A DNA stretch of 64,000 nt from NCBI GenBank assembly GCA_003586115.2, contig QVOM02000116.1:41192197-41256196 (forward strand). Direction: 5' to 3'. This stretch comes from Salvator merianae (Eukaryota > Chordata > Lepidosauria > Squamata > Teiidae). The position numbers and the translations under genes are program-made. Shown here in pieces: positions 49,556-62,507 of the stretch (position 1 is its first letter; the number at the start of each line of letters is the position of its first letter). The notes under the pieces were generated by a model that made no database searches, was not told where the DNA came from, and saw only the letters and a program-made list of their open reading frames with translations.

Positions 49556-49654
49556 TGAGGGTGGAAGTGCCCAAGTGCTATTCCAGTTCTTTGTGTCATT
49601 CTGGGCTGAGTGTACTGGCATATACCTCTAGCCATTGTTTTTTCTTCTTTCTTG

Positions 49655-50060
49655 GGCTGCTTCCAGATGCCAGGTAAACCCTCTGATGCTCTTGGCACTA
49701 CACTGGGAATGCCAGACATACCTGAGAGACTCCCAATGTAGTGCAATGCTATTATGGGAAATCTAGCAGTGACTCTCAGTTTCCTGTAGTAGCCCTGCTT
49801 ACCTGCGTGTCTGATGGGCAACATTCATGATCGGTCTATTGGGGACTTCCGGGAGGCAGCCAGCATACAAAAAACAACAGAAGGAAAGGGGCAGGCCCTT
49901 GGCTGTCTTCTGGTAGTCTTGAGTGGTCCAATCATGCATGCTGATCTTGACGTGTGTAGGCAAGTGGGGTTTTCCTACCCATATCTAGACAGACATGGCA
50001 GGAAGGAATTGCAGGATCTTGGTTAGATCCTGCATTACCTCTTGCCATCTGGAGGCAGCC
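49655..50060. mobile_element. Non-autonomous DNA element, CTCCAGATGGCA-end group (most complete copy)
   Basis: GGCTGCTTCCAGATGCCAGG and ACCTCTTGCCATCTGGAGGC (end to 50060 CAGCC) are terminal inverted repeats with few mismatches. It is 406 bp with no coding. Interior blocks recur at 970-1340 and at the right edge of the window. Confidence 0.75.
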
Positions 50061-50199
50061 TTAAAGATACTCAGTGTCAACATACAATACCTGTAGAAGT
50101 CAAATCCAACTATCCATACCTTGAAGTACTGAATATTCCTAGGCAGGTCTGGGCTTGCTAATCTGCTACTTTACTATATCCTCTCCTCTTTGAAAGAAC

Positions 50200-50472
50200 A
50201 TAGCTTGGACGCTTTCAAAAAGGGTTTGGACCAATTCTTGGAAGCCGATCGCTGACAGTTCTAATGGCAGTGTGGCTGCCTCTGGTAACTGGAGGCTGCA
50301 GGATCCCTCTGTGGGTGAACTGCTGGAAAAATGTGAGCAGAGCAAGCTGGGTGCTTCTTTCCTGCTGGTGAGCTTCCTTGTGCAGCTGACTGGACACTGT
50401 GAGAACAGATTGCTGAACTGAATGAGCCGTGGGTCAGATCCAGTGAGGCGCTTCTTGCATTCTTAAGTTCTT
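50200..50472 (+). mobile_element. CR1-like LINE 3' end
   Basis: The order TTGGAGGCTGCAGGATCCC-like decay, GAGCTTCCTTGTGCAGCTGA, CTGGACACTGTGAGAACAGA, TTGCTGAACTGAATGAGCC and CAGTGAGGCGCTTCTTGCAT follows a CR1 subfamily whose end reads ...GATCCAGCAGGGCTCTTCTTATGTTCTTA. It is 5' truncated. Confidence 0.85.
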
Positions 50473-51079
50473 TATCCACGTAGCTGTCAAGAATTGGCAT
50501 GTCCCTTCTTTCTGCAAATTTCAATGCTGGGAAGGATTACGCCTATTTTAGGCACATTACGAGGTGGCTTCTGTGCTGTCTCTGTTAAATATTTATTGTT
50601 ATTTATTTATTCACCGCTTCTCATTTTAAAAATTCTCAAAGTGATTTACAGAAGAGACTAAAACCTAGGGTAAAACCACACACACAAGAATCGACAGTTA
50701 AAAGCACATTAAAAAGCAGGTGGGTCAAGGAAAGGAGCAAACATTCACATAAGGAATGCCAGGTAAAGAGATAAGTCTTTAATAAGTAGGTGTCTTATTA
50801 CTGGACAAGATCCCAGGACCTGATTATTTTTGTTAGCAGTATAATATAAAGAAGAAACTGGAGACCTGATTAGTTATTCCAAGAAGTGTTATTCTGCTCT
50901 TGTTGCCAAGTTAGTCATCAAAATCCCATTTTGTAATTTGATAATTTTAAAGTTGCTTTTCTCTTACAATACAGGAAGCCCCATATAATGTATAATGTCA
51001 CCAAATATTGCACCACCGCTGTTAAGATCAGTACACACATAACTACAGAGCATAAATTAGGGCAATTCACATGGGAATT

Positions 51080-51262
51080 GGGAGGGGCTGTAGCTCAGTG
51101 GTAATGCAAGCAACCTAGAAAGCAGAGGGTCACTGGTTCGATAGCCAGTCTTTCCCCAGAAGTAAGCAAACCACTTCTGTATCTCTACCAAGAACATTGC
51201 ATCGAGTTGGCTATGGAGGTGGCCATACAGTCAACCAGAAGTCGGCCATGACTTGATAACAA
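51080..51262 (+). mobile_element. tRNA-derived SINE (group A), full copy with target-site duplication
   Basis: GGGAGGGGCTGTAGCTCAGT begins a tRNA-like head with GGTTCGATAGCC as B box. The tail reads AACCAGAAGTCGGCCATGAC, then TTGATAACAA. CACATGGGAATT (51068-51079) and CACATGGGAGTT (51263-51274) flank it as a 12-bp duplication with one change. This gives firm ends for the family. Confidence 0.92.
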
Positions 51263-51279
51263 CACATGGGAGTTATTTA

Positions 51280-53480
51280 GTGGTAATATAGATCACCACT
51301 CTCACTATGCTGGACTGTGTTCTGTGATATTTTAGCTAACTTAATTTTAAAACACCATTTTTAATTATGATAATAATTAAAAGGTCTTATACTGTTTGAC
51401 TGCATATGCCTTCTTATTGTTATGTCGTTGGCATTTACTTTTATTTTTTCATTGATCATTGATTAAATAAATTGTCTTAATTGATCAGTGGCTTTTTTCA
51501 GGGAAGTTGATAAGCTATTCTGAATTTTTTGTGCATGTTTTTCTTTGTAATAATTAACATTAACAAATTGAATCCTACATTTGATAGGTTGATTTTCTGT
51601 GTTCAACAATAATGCACAGATTGAGACCTAGAATTCTCAGACTGCGCTCCTCCAGATGTTCCTGAATAACAACAACCAGCATTCCACTCCCAGCATTCCA
51701 CTGGGCTGGCATGGAGGACCATTGTTCTGAGAACTACTGTTCACAAGACTCTTTTCCTTCTCCTACTCTATTCCCCCTTTCTTTTGTGTTGCATCAGATT
51801 GTTAGCCTTGGGATAAGAACCTATCTTACAGTAACAGTTTGGAATTTATTTACTCTCAGAGGCTATTAGAGGTTTAAGGGTGGGATAAAAAAAATACAAT
51901 AAATAAATAGATGAAAACAAGAAAATCAACCCTAAAATGAAATGTAAGGAGTCAGATGCTAGGCGAATTGAACTCCCCTTTACATCAGAACCATAGCTTA
52001 GAAGTATTGGTAGTTTTATTTATAGAAATGTTTTCTCATTGGCATTCTTCCAGGGATGGAGCCAGGGGCAAAAAAAAGCAGGTGGAGCAGAAGTTACCTT
52101 TGTATAGTAAGTTGCACTCCAGGCTACACAGATGAATACAGCCAAAATGGTCAAGGACCTAGATCAGGGCAAGTGAGGAGATTTCTCTTGAAGAGGCAAA
52201 GGGAGAAATCATGGGAGTTGGCATCCAAAAAATGGAACTTCTCAAACATGGTGGAGGATCATATTTGCTTCATGGCACATCCCAGAAAACTGTAAATCAC
52301 CTTTGCATTAACTTCTCAGAACTCCCTTCAGGCCTGTATCTTGTCTCCCAAACAAGAAACCTGCTCTTGCAGGCAACCTAAGTGCAAAGGACTCTGAGGA
52401 TGCTTCCCACCTTTGTGTACCCCCACTGTAGCTGCTTGGCTTGCAGTCTCTCCTTTGAAGTTTCTGCCCAGCTTCTGAAAGGGCAGGGGGCACCAGTTGT
52501 GTCCATGCCATGCCAACTGACCCAGCAGCAAGATCACCACGTTGTGCTCTGCAGGGAAGGATGCAGCCTCCATTGCTGGTGAACTTTGTGCTCACTTTTC
52601 AGATCTCATTATTTCATTTGGTGGTTTGGTTTTCCTTTTGGTCAAATTTACTTCTCCTTGGTGCTCCAGAATGTTGTCAAAATGTTCCAAGCTGTGAAAA
52701 GGAGAACAGAAGCTTTGCCTGTTGGGCAACATCAAAGCAAAGAACTCTGTTGCAAAGTTTACCTGCTCTGCAAGTCAGGACAGAGAGGGGACCTTGGAGG
52801 CACAAGTGCCAAAGCCAGTCTGTACAATCAGTAGCATCAGATGATAAAGAGGAAGCCCTGATCCACTGACAGATGAGTGTGCGCAGGAGTGCAGCAGAAT
52901 GGCAGGCCCAGACCTGCCAGGCAGCTTCACCCAAAGAGAAAAGTGTCTTCAAATTGTTCCTGGTTTGGTGATGTTGATTACGGCTCCTGGGGTGGAGGGT
53001 AAGGCAACAGAAAGGAACTGCTGCCAGGGCCCATGCCTGAGCAGGAATCTGAATGTTGGTCCCCTATGTCCTAGTTCAAAATCGATCACTGTACCATATG
53101 GGCTGTCTCCTACAAAGGAGGAGTCCCACTGAATTCAGAAATGATGACTCTCAAATAAACATGACTACCCAGTGACACAGCCAGAAGCTTCCCCCCCCCC
53201 CAATTAAAGCCTATTCATCAGCTCTCCTTGAAGTCTATGTGCCAAAGGAATTCAACAACCAACCTTCAGCAGGGAACAGGGCTTCTGCTAAGCTCAGCCA
53301 CACTGGGAGCCACTGCTGCTGGCTGTAAAAGTGTGACATGTGTGTGTGTTGTGTGTGTATTGCATAAAGCATTAAAAGACACAAGATACAGCAATCAATC
53401 CAAAAGAAGAAAATAAAAATAAAGAGAGAAAAAGACAAATGCAGAAACGATGCATAGAAAACATAAACAAAGTCATAGTA
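51280..53480. other. Mostly unassigned upstream flank
   Basis: A partial foldback of the ACAACTCCCAG group lies at about 51630-51740. The 119-codon frame at 52510-52869 has no family features. Confidence 0.45.
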
Positions 53481-53489
53481 ATGATAAAT

Positions 53490-54165
53490 GAAAGTCCTTT
53501 ATAGATGGTACTGTATTCCTGTCCTGCTATCCACAATTATGAGAAGTCAGCCCTCCAAATGCTGGCATGGATGTAATCAGTTAGCCACTGATGTTCATAT
53601 TTGGTGGCAGTGTCTGATTTTGCAAAATTTAAAAAGCCCGGCTCTCTTGCATGTATGCCAAAATGGGGACCTGGTTGATAAATTTAGAAGACTCTTAGAC
53701 TTTATGGTCTTGGCTCCAAGGAAGGTCATTTACCTGTGGCTAGAAAAACAACACTTTTTACACCATAAAATTATGGTACCATCAACTATGGGAGCTTACA
53801 GTGAATGAGTGTTTAACACACAAACATAAAGTAACGGAAGGTCAGTTCCCCAAATTGTCTTTCTCTGAGATTTGGTCTCCTCTAACTATTGCCATGCTCA
53901 CACTTCCCAACTATTATGTGCCTGACGTGTCAAACTGATGACAGATTAAAAGCCATCCTAGTTCTACCTTACTCCATGGAGAAAGTTTGTTCACACTCTA
54001 ACATTCTTGTTTGTAAAGTATTATAGCTACTTTTGCATGCATCTTGCACACCTATGTATTTGACCGTGGGGGAGTTGCTCTGAACACCAGCAAGACTGCA
54101 TAATTGTTGTTTGTGCTGTTACTACATATTGTTTTGCATAATAAAAACTATTAAAAAAATCTAAA
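53490..54165 (+). mobile_element. L1 LINE ORF2 C-terminus and 3' region
   Basis: The frame reads YRWYCIPVLLS...KCWHGC...HIWWQC, matching the conserved end of L1 ORF2 (RWY-TP-KL...CWRC...H-WW-C). The usual cysteine spacing is partly lost. The sequence ends AATAAAAACTATTAAAAAAA. It is a 5'-truncated dead copy. Confidence 0.8.
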
Positions 54166-54169
54166 AGTT

Positions 54170-55435
54170 ACTTCTGATTGCTTCCTTAACAATTAAAAAT
54201 AATTTTTCATTCTGGTTCCAGTAATTTATACACATCTCTTCTTTTGATTAATATTGATAAGCTGTTCCTCAATTCCTACTAATACCATTTTCTCTTTTTT
54301 TGCATAGAAAGTTATTAAGGATCCCCAAGTTTTAAAAAAAGAAACTAGGATTTTTCTGTAATCAAACATGTCAGTTTATCCATTTCTGCCAGATCTAACA
54401 CTTTAATCATCCAGTCTTCCATTCTTATATTGAAATAGGCAACCTGAAGACTACTTTATTTTCTCAAAATTATCTATTTAGCTTTCTTAAAAATATTGCT
54501 TTGACCTTACTAAGCAGTTGAATAACAATAAAAGATAAACCAAATGAAAATAGTATAGTCATTTTTCTTCTCACATATTTTTTGTATAGTACTGTTGCTC
54601 TTACACAGTCCATAAAATGCAATTTTTCCCTGGAGCCACTAACAAATATTGGCAGAGTGGCTCCCCTAAAACAAGATTTTCCATAGGAAGCAATTTCTTA
54701 TACAACATATTTTGGATTATACAAAACCAGGTCATAGCAATATATGGTGGGTCACTGTGAGTTACAACAGGAATTGCTTACACTTATTGCAAAGAATTAT
54801 TCTGGCCAATTTTTATGTCCCAATATTATTGCAAGATAAAATTTATTTTACCACATAACTTATCAAATGGGCAAATTTTCTTACATACCCTCCAGACTTT
54901 GCAAAAAACTATTAGGCTGTAATGCAATTGGTAAAGATGAATGATATCTTACCAATCAGCTTTAAGTCTTGTCTATTACTCTGTTGTTTAGATTTGTGAC
55001 ATTTTTATCACCCCTTCTTGGTTTTGTTTTCTTTTAATTTTGGCTATACGTTGGTTTCAGACCATAACAAAGAACTGAGTGCCTGGCTATAAGGGACCAC
55101 TGTAAATGGTTTTCAATAAAGGTTGATCAGATTTTTTTTCCTTCAAGGAATATTGGTGCTTTTAGCACACAGGATTGAGTCATCCCTGTTATTTTCCATA
55201 TTATTTGGATTGTTATTTTATCTTTGTACATTTACCTTTCTATATTTGTTGATGTAACAAGACTGTAATAAAGATTTTATTTTATGTATTGCTTTTATTT
55301 ATATTATTGCATGTCACACTAAGTTCAAATGTTGTTTTTTTTGTTGTATAATGGCGGCTGGCAAATTCCCTAATAATAGCAATACTAACCTTAGAAACAC
55401 AAATATTGCTGATGAATGTAAATGCATTTTTTACA
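54170..55435. other. Unassigned A/T-rich sequence
   Basis: No gene was seen. AATAAAGATTTTATTTTATG near 55269 resembles a retroelement 3' end, but no body was recognised. Confidence 0.4.
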
Positions 55436-55439
55436 TTAG

Positions 55440-56118
55440 CTTCCCATCTCTTACTGGACTTACTGTAAGATCTTAGTTTTGTTTTAAAGGTCCTCCATGG
55501 CTTACCCCCTTTGTATCTTCAGAAGCACCTATCACAACCAAATAGGATCTATCTAGTTAGGAGTCTCTATCAGGACATTCTGCAGATTTTGGGTTCACAG
55601 GCAATTAAAGGAGCTCACATCAGAAAATAATTTAAAAAATTGATAGTGGCTCCTGTTTCATGGAGCTGTTTACCAATTTACTTGGGAGGGGGTGTAGTTC
55701 AGTGGTAGAACAAACTGCTTGGAAAGTAGAGGGTCACCAGTTCAATCCCCAGCCTCTCCCTGGCAGCAGGCAATAGAAAACTGCATAGAGGTGCCCATAG
55801 AGGTGTTCATGCAGTCAACCAGGAGTTGGCCATGAGTTAGAGGTACCCAACAACACCAACCACCTTACTTACTGGAAATGATTATCACTGCTTCAATTTA
55901 AAAAGCAACTTAAGACCTATTTATTTCATTTAGATTGTGGAAGTGTTGTTTTTGTTGTTGTTTTATTGGGTTCAGGCCTTTGTGTGCTGCTTTCAAATAT
56001 TGACTGTTATTTTGTTTTTGTTGTTATGTTCTATTATCACTGGTCTGCTTTTGTGTGTGTTTTAGATGGCTGTTAGCTGCTTCAAGACTTTAAGAAGTAG
56101 GAAGAAATATATGGTAGG
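55440..56118 (+). mobile_element. L2-like LINE 3' fragment, split by a SINE
   Basis: AAGGTCCTCCATGGCTTACC, GGCTCCTGTTTCATGGAGCT and, beyond the SINE, GCAACTTAAGACCTATTTAT correspond to the L--LAP-Y, VAP-LWNSLP and LK-YLF blocks of the L2-like reverse-transcriptase C-terminus. The end, GTTAGCTGCTTCAAGACTTT, matches its 3' region. Confidence 0.65.
55684..55860 (+). mobile_element. tRNA-derived SINE (group A), nested in the L2-like fragment
   Basis: GGTGTAGTTCAGTGGTAGAA and CAGTTCAATCCCCAGCCTCT form the tRNA-like head. GAAAACTGCATAGAGGTGCC and CAACCAGGAGTTGGCCATGA follow, ending in CCCAACAACACC. TTACTT flanks on both sides may be a short duplication. Confidence 0.9.
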
Positions 56119-56119
56119 C

Positions 56120-59060
56120 TTAGACCACACCACTGTGCAGAAGGGAGACTCCTAGTCTGCTTGTGCTTACACTCTCAGAACACATTTGAAATGCGAAGAA
56201 TATTTCAGTGGCAGTGCCTAACTTTGAACCAAGTGAAGTAAGAGGAGATAAGAAGAGGTATTTGAGCAGTAATCTTCACATTTTCCAGCCCTAGGATCCA
56301 CCATGGAATTACAGTCTATGAGAGGATTTACGGGAACTGTTTTAGCAGTGTTCCTTTCATGCAGGATTTTTAATGACTTCTGGTTAGGTTTGACTGACAA
56401 TGAATTGAAGCTGAACTCAAGGAAGGGGGGAACACTTGGCTGATCTTGATAGTTTGCTTTATTAAAGTTTAAAAGGCACACAGTAAATAACTTTATTATA
56501 CAGGAAGTGGCAACAGTATTGGAAAGTTGGGTGAATTAGTCAAATAGTAAAGCAACATGAGGAGCAAAATTCCCTAAAATAACTAAGCAGTAACTTGTAG
56601 CAAGAGAGAATATTTTCATTGTAACTGGCAAAAAGACAGAGAGTAAGAGTTCCTGTAGTCTCTCAAACTTCAGACAAGGAAGAGACCAAAGTAAGGAATA
56701 AAAGCCAAAGAAGGGTAGGGAAAAGCAAGATTAATGGAAAATGAAGGGGGAAAAGCACAAAAGGAGATGAAGCAAAAGCAGAAGACAATAAGAATTCTTC
56801 CTTTCCCAGAATCTTCTCCTGATCAGGGGTGATCTTCACAGAAACAGAGAAAAAGCTACAAAAGCACATCTAGGGAAGGGGGAATCAAGCTGCCTTGGTT
56901 TCTCAGCACTCAAACAAGCCTTAGGAGGAGAGGAGCAAGTTCTCAACTTGTCCCCAAAATGATCTCAGCAGAGCGGTTTGCCTGCAGCACTCTGGAACCC
57001 AATCTCACAAAGTTCAGCTCTTGTTGGATCTTGAAGAAAAATGAAGCTCAGTTCTTGATGAAGGAAAAATGTAGTAGACTTCACTGGAAGCCAGAGACGC
57101 TGAGTGGACAAGGAAATCTATTCTTATACCCAAAAATGCATACCGTGGTGTGAGATGGGAAAACGAACAGTTCAGGCAGGAAAAGCACTAAATAAGGAAC
57201 ATGGGCAGCTTTCAGGCTTTCCAAAACACATAAACAAGTTGTATTAATTCTATCAGTTTTTCAGTTTGGGCATCCATATTATTATGGCAATCTCGCAGCT
57301 GCTCTCGCCCGAGACGTGAACTTTAACAGCTAAAGTGTTACTTTCCTACAAAGGTGGACAATGTTATTCTGTGCAAAACAACCTTTGACAAAAGAGACTT
57401 TAAACCCAAAAACAGGCGCTATCACAGACCTGAGCCAATGGACCCAAGCAGGGGTACACCATGATGACAGTGTGAGTTCTAAATCCTATGCTTTCCATTA
57501 TCTGAAATGGAATTCTGACCTGACTGCAAATTCCATTGCTGTAAATGGTCTCTGGTACCCTCCTGCTTAGACTGTAGGATTCTGCTGCAAATCTAGAGGC
57601 TGCAAAGTGGTCAATGTATAACAGAGGTGGTCTAATCCTATTTTAAATTATATATCCCATTTTCCAAAGTGGACACAACTGAACTACTGTTTCTTTTAAT
57701 GTTTTCTTGTGAAAAGAAGCTTTGATAGGACTTAGCTGGTCATGTGTGCATCAAAAAAATGTAGCCACTACAACTGTTCTACAAATGTTAAAGCAGCACT
57801 GAGGAGTTTGTGGCCCTCCAAATGCTGCTGGGCTGTAACCCTCATCATTTCTGATAGCTGGAATGATGAGATATACAGTCCAACTTCCAAACAGTTACAT
57901 ACTTCTCCATCCTGTATGAAATGTGAAGGAACCTGGCCACATGTGCCTCTGTTTGCTCATTGTCTTTCTGCTTCTGAGACAAAAGAACACCAGGCAAACC
58001 TGGGGACCGGGGAACATTTAAGTCCCAAAGAAGAGGTAGTTTGCCCAGTTCTTGAAATAGGGTTCTACCACCAATAGGGCCATGATCTTGTTGACTGTAT
58101 TTGTCTACATAACTAGGTTGTACATGGAAGCAAATCCTACAGATTTCCATGGGGTTCACTTTGAATAAGTCTGCATAATGTTGGAACTCTCACTTATAAA
58201 ATCCCATTCAGAGAAGAAAGGACTCCAATTTTAATTCAAACCACTGGTAAATACTGTGCCAGTGGCCAAAGTAACAACCTATTCCCACATGTGCTTGTTG
58301 CCCATAATTTTGCAGTTGCATAAAATGGGTAAGAGAACGTGTAATGCCTTATAAAAATAAAGTTGGCATAAACAGTTTTACAATGGGTAAGCCTAGAGGA
58401 AGCAAATGCATTCCTTACTTTACAGTGCTAGTTTATCAAATTTATTATTAAAAAAACATAAAAGTTTTCCATTAACCTGCTGCTATTGTATTTTCCACTG
58501 GTTGTTGAGGTTGCTGGCAAACGTGTCTTAGCAAGGCAAAGAGGAATAGATCATTCCATATTTTTTTAAAGAGTCATTTCCTAGGAAACGTTGTTCAGGA
58601 GCCACAACAAGAGGGGGAACGTAGACATGGCCTGTGCCTTTAATAAGTAATTTCTAAAGTGCTTTAGTAAATCTGGCAATATGCAGTTTAATATGTCACT
58701 TGTAGTACCTATTAACTACTGGAAGGGAATCCAGCTGTATCCAAAAGATTTTTCTCTTGACTATTGCAAAATGAAGTACTAATAAATAGGGCTGCCAGAC
58801 AGGAGCAATCTTTTGATTTAGGCTGGGTATGGTCCACTGGAGGTTTCAGTGGGAAATGAAAAGCTGCTTGCAATTTTCAGTGCCGCTAGTGTGTTCCTTG
58901 CAGTGCTTCATTGGCCAACTGAACATAAGCAAAAGGACTTCAGTTGATGGCCATCAAAATTCCATGTCCTACTTATCTAGGCATAAGCCCTATGCTGCAC
59001 GGTGGGATTTGCTATTGAAGGATGTCATTGAATAACAACTGGCTGCTGGTGAGTCAATTT
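56120..59060. other. Mostly unassigned upstream flank
   Basis: A partial ACAACTCCCAG-type foldback lies near 57800-57895 (GGCCCTCCAAATGCTGCTGG). No gene was recognised. Confidence 0.45.
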
Positions 59061-59065
59061 TTATC

Positions 59066-59120
59066 TACTGGTGATTCTGCACTGGCCAGAATAGCAGACC
59101 AGGAAGTATATTAGGACCCT
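59066..59120. mobile_element. DNA-element end (ATTCTGCACTGGCC)
   Basis: GATTCTGCACTGGCCAGAAT, then AGCAGACCAGGAAGTATA, is inverted at 62690-62740 (TATACTTGCTGGTCTGATAT, then GGCCAGTGCAGAATCC). These may be solo ends of two copies, or the two ends of one 3.7-kb element that contains the L2 fragment. Confidence 0.55.
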
Positions 59121-59509
59121 CTGTAGCAAGATCCTCACACAGGTGCTGCAGTGCAGAGCTGATTGAGGCAGCTGGGTGGGTGCATTAGAAAGGAGAACAG
59201 ATGGAAGAGGGAGGCAGGGTTTAAATGAGAGGGGAAACTGCATCAACAAAGGGCACAAGCAGGGAATCCCTACCACTGTGAGAGCCTGGCTTTCTTCCAG
59301 TGATCCAGGAAGTGAAGGAGAGCTTTGGGGGCATTTAGTTGCTAAGCTTGGTGTTTATTACTGCTTATTTTGGAGTGTCAGCCAACATAGTGGGTCCCCA
59401 TCTTGCTTTCTTTGCTAGGGTCCCACTCTACCATAACTAAACTGTTGCTGAGACAGAAGGATCCTGAGTCCAGGAAGTTAAGTGGCTGGACAGGGTTCTG
59501 CATGGGGTT

Positions 59510-60207
59510 GTCATGGCCCAGAAAGAACTGGTGCGCGCTCTTGGATTCATCACTGTCACTTGAGGCTCATTTGGCAGCTGGTTCTTCAACTCTGGCCTCT
59601 GCTGGATTGTAATCTATGCTCTGATAACCTCCAGACCAGATTGCTGTAAGGTGCTCTACATGGGGCTACCCTTGAAGATGGTCTGGAAGCTGGAACTAGT
59701 GCAGAAAACATCAGCTTGGCTGCTGACAGGAATTTCTAGACAGACACACATCATGCCGGTTTTGAAGGAACTGCGTTGGTTACCAGTTTGCAACCGAGCC
59801 CAATTCAAGATGCTGACATTGACTTATAAAGCTCTAAATGTCTTGAGCCCCAAATTTCTAAAGGAACATCTTCTCCCAAACAGACCTGCCCATGTCTTAA
59901 GATCACAAAGTGAAGGCTTTCCCTCAGAGGTGTGAGGGGTTTTGACATGTGAGACGGCCTTCTCTGGTGTGGCCCCCTGGAACAACCTCCCAGCAGAGGT
60001 TCAGCAGGCACCAACACAATATGGTTTCAGCACCTGGTTAAAACATACCTCTTCTCTCAGACCTTTGGTGGTTATCTTCCCTATAGTTTGGCTGCAGGAG
60101 GAGGGTTATATTTTATATCGTGTTTTAAACTGTGTTTGAACTCGTATAAATGGGACCCTTGGGTGAAGTGCAGGATATGCATACTATAAATAAGTAAATA
60201 AATAAGG
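59510..60207 (+). mobile_element. L2-like LINE reverse-transcriptase C-terminus
   Basis: VLYMGLPLKMVWKLELVQKT begins near 59651, followed by HIMPVLKELRWLPV, FKMLTLTYKALNVLSPKFLK and, in another frame, AFSGVAPWNNLPAEVQQAP. These are the successive conserved blocks of the L2/CR1-clade reverse-transcriptase end. An internal deletion and frameshifts make it inactive. The tail is AAATAAGTAAATAAATAA. Confidence 0.9.
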
Positions 60208-60209
60208 AG

Positions 60210-61000
60210 AGAGAGCACAAGAGTGTCAGAATATGTGCACATGAGAAGCTTAAAAAAAGAAAAGGAAACATAATGTAGCTTCTTTACTTTTACCTCAACC
60301 CTATGGGAAAAGGAGGGTGGTTTGGCAACATTTTAGTGAATATAGCAGTCTCCAGAAGCAAGACATTCTGTAAGGACTATCTGTTTTTCCATAACTTTCT
60401 TATAATCCGATCATCTAGGTTTGCCCATTTTTTTGACTGGAAGCCAATCCTTACAAACACATGGGAAGATTTTACGCTTACATAATGAATCACACCATCC
60501 GGTTCATGTGAGTAAAATTTTTCAGGCTCAGGAAACTGAAGAAATGTGGGCACGACTGCCAAATCTTAAGACCCCAAAGTTTTTCAAGATCCCATGAATA
60601 CATATTTTTTCCCTAATGAGATTTTATACAGTACACTGGTTTATTTAAAAGCAGGCATGATCCAAAAGATGAGAAAGGGTTAGGGTTAGCTCTACAGAAG
60701 AAAATAAAAATACCTAAGATCACAGATTACAATAATCAGAGGTAAAAATTGGTAGGCAATACTGATTTATACAAATTAAATAGTCATCCTGTGTTCATAA
60801 TGAAATAATCCACAGTTTAAGTACAGGTGACAAATGCATTTGTGAATTTTTTCAAGGTTTTGGGGGTTTGCCCCAGCTAATATATTTTAAGGGATGGCAA
60901 ATCCCTTATTAATTGCATTTATTCCCTTTCTGATGCAATTAGCATTGTGACACCTTAAGATATACTGGATACTCCAGTAATTGTTATTGTTAAAGATCTG
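60210..61000. other. Unassigned sequence
   Basis: No gene or certain repeat was recognised. Confidence 0.45.
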
Positions 61001-61006
61001 CATGCT

Positions 61007-61235
61007 GTGGACCATATCTGCACACAATGTGGCTGAAAAATGGCTTAGAGGTGGTAGCATCCTCACAGTAGTAGCTTAGTCCACATTAAAGTCCAGAAAA
61101 TGTGCTTCCAAAATGCTTCTTTGTCCTTTAATGTGGATTAGAAGTGGAATGAGAACACTAGCATCCACATGCTACCATCTCTAAACCGTCTTTAAGCTGC
61201 TTTTTAATGTATGTGGATGTAGCCTTGGACCACTA
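61007..61235. mobile_element. Imperfect foldback element
   Basis: GGCTTAGAGGTGGTAGCAT (61042 on) is inverted as ATGCTACCATCTCTAAACC (61169 on). The centre has CCACATTAAAG against CTTTAATGTGG. The outer parts pair less well. One half of a related copy lies at 17360-17470. Confidence 0.65.
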
Positions 61236-61336
61236 GTATACAAAACTTATTTTTATATCCAGGATGATGGGCTATTTAACATGGGAGTTAACAAAGAGAA
61301 TTATCCTATAGTGTCAGAAGGATTATTTTACTCTTG

Positions 61337-61550
61337 GACTGTGATCAGACACAACAAAGAAAATTATCTCTGAGGTGGCTCAGAGATGGCTCTGAGGTGG
61401 ATTGTTCACACACCAGTCTGCCCCTCCCCCCTCTCACGAACATTCTATGCTAGAAAAGCTGGACTGGAGAAGACTTCGGAACATGAGTGCCACATGCTGT
61501 CGCTATGACGTGACTCCAAGTAACCTCTTTTATTATGTCTGAACATGGCC
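61337..61550 (+). mobile_element. Non-autonomous DNA element, CTGTGATCAGACACAAC group
   Basis: GACTGTGATCAGACACAACA and TTATGTCTGAACATGGCC are terminal inverted repeats. The interior (GTGGATTGTTCACACACCAG, CTAGAAAAGCTGGACTGGAG) matches the reverse complement of 63040-63257. It is 214 bp with no coding. Confidence 0.78.
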
Positions 61551-61554
61551 TCGG

Positions 61555-62500
61555 TTTGCAAGTATGAATGGTTGATGTAAGCTATAAACATCTGATGTAA
61601 ACATCTGAATTTTTTTAAAAAATTTGGATTGAGGCTGCACATCTTCATGAAGCTGTATCTCCTTCAAGGGTGTTTGCTTTCAGTGTCACTATCTTTACTT
61701 TGGACGACATTATCAGCTGTGATATAAAGGGGAAATCTGCACTTCCATCAAGACACTCATCTGTGTGCAATCCCTAAACTGTTCACATTATTTCTCTTTC
61801 TCTCTCTCATATTTCTTTACCACTGCTGCTAACATTAGCAGGATGTTTAGGGGGCCAAAAGTTCTGCTGCTTTGGCTATCTTAGACCTCTGGATAGGATA
61901 CACATAGAGTAAAGTCATGCACTGCTTTCCAATATGAGATAATGAACGTCTCTGGACATGTGTTCTGCACAATAAATCAGAGAATCTTCTGTTCTGAACT
62001 GAGCATTTCAGAAAATCTGGATGAATTGCTTAATTTACCATTACAGCTTGTTGGATAAATATCCTTCAGACCTAAGATGATCATTCTAATTAGACATTCC
62101 AGATGCTATGGCATTCCCTGCTGCTGTAATAACATCAAGTGATTACTTCATTCTTAGATGCCATTCCACAAAGATGACTTTAAAGTATTTTGCGAGAGTG
62201 CTTCTTGGCCAATTAGGGACTTCTGTTTGCATTAGGTTGGCTGTGATGCTTGGTAATTAGTTGCTTTGATGGAGCCAGTTATTTCTGACTGTCTTTATAT
62301 AAAGCAGTTCATAACACTTATATGAAGCAGTTTCATAACATTTATATGAAGAAGTTCACAACACAGAATTTGTATTGGAACCTTTGAATTCAAGGAAACT
62401 GGCAGAGAAATGTGTGGCGGAGATGCTCAGTATCATATACTGACATGGAAAGACGTCATTCGTAATAGGAAACCATTAAAACTGTTTTGAAGTATCTTTT
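61555..62500. other. Unassigned sequence
   Basis: No gene or certain repeat was recognised. Confidence 0.45.
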
Positions 62501-62507
62501 ACCGGCA

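Noticed and set aside
51080..51262. A functional tRNA gene
   Set aside because: The tRNA-like head continues into a SINE body with a target duplication, and the cloverleaf is not maintained. The same applies to the other tRNA-like heads.
60676..60696. Telomere-like GGGTTAGGGTTAG
   Set aside because: Only about two units; chance.
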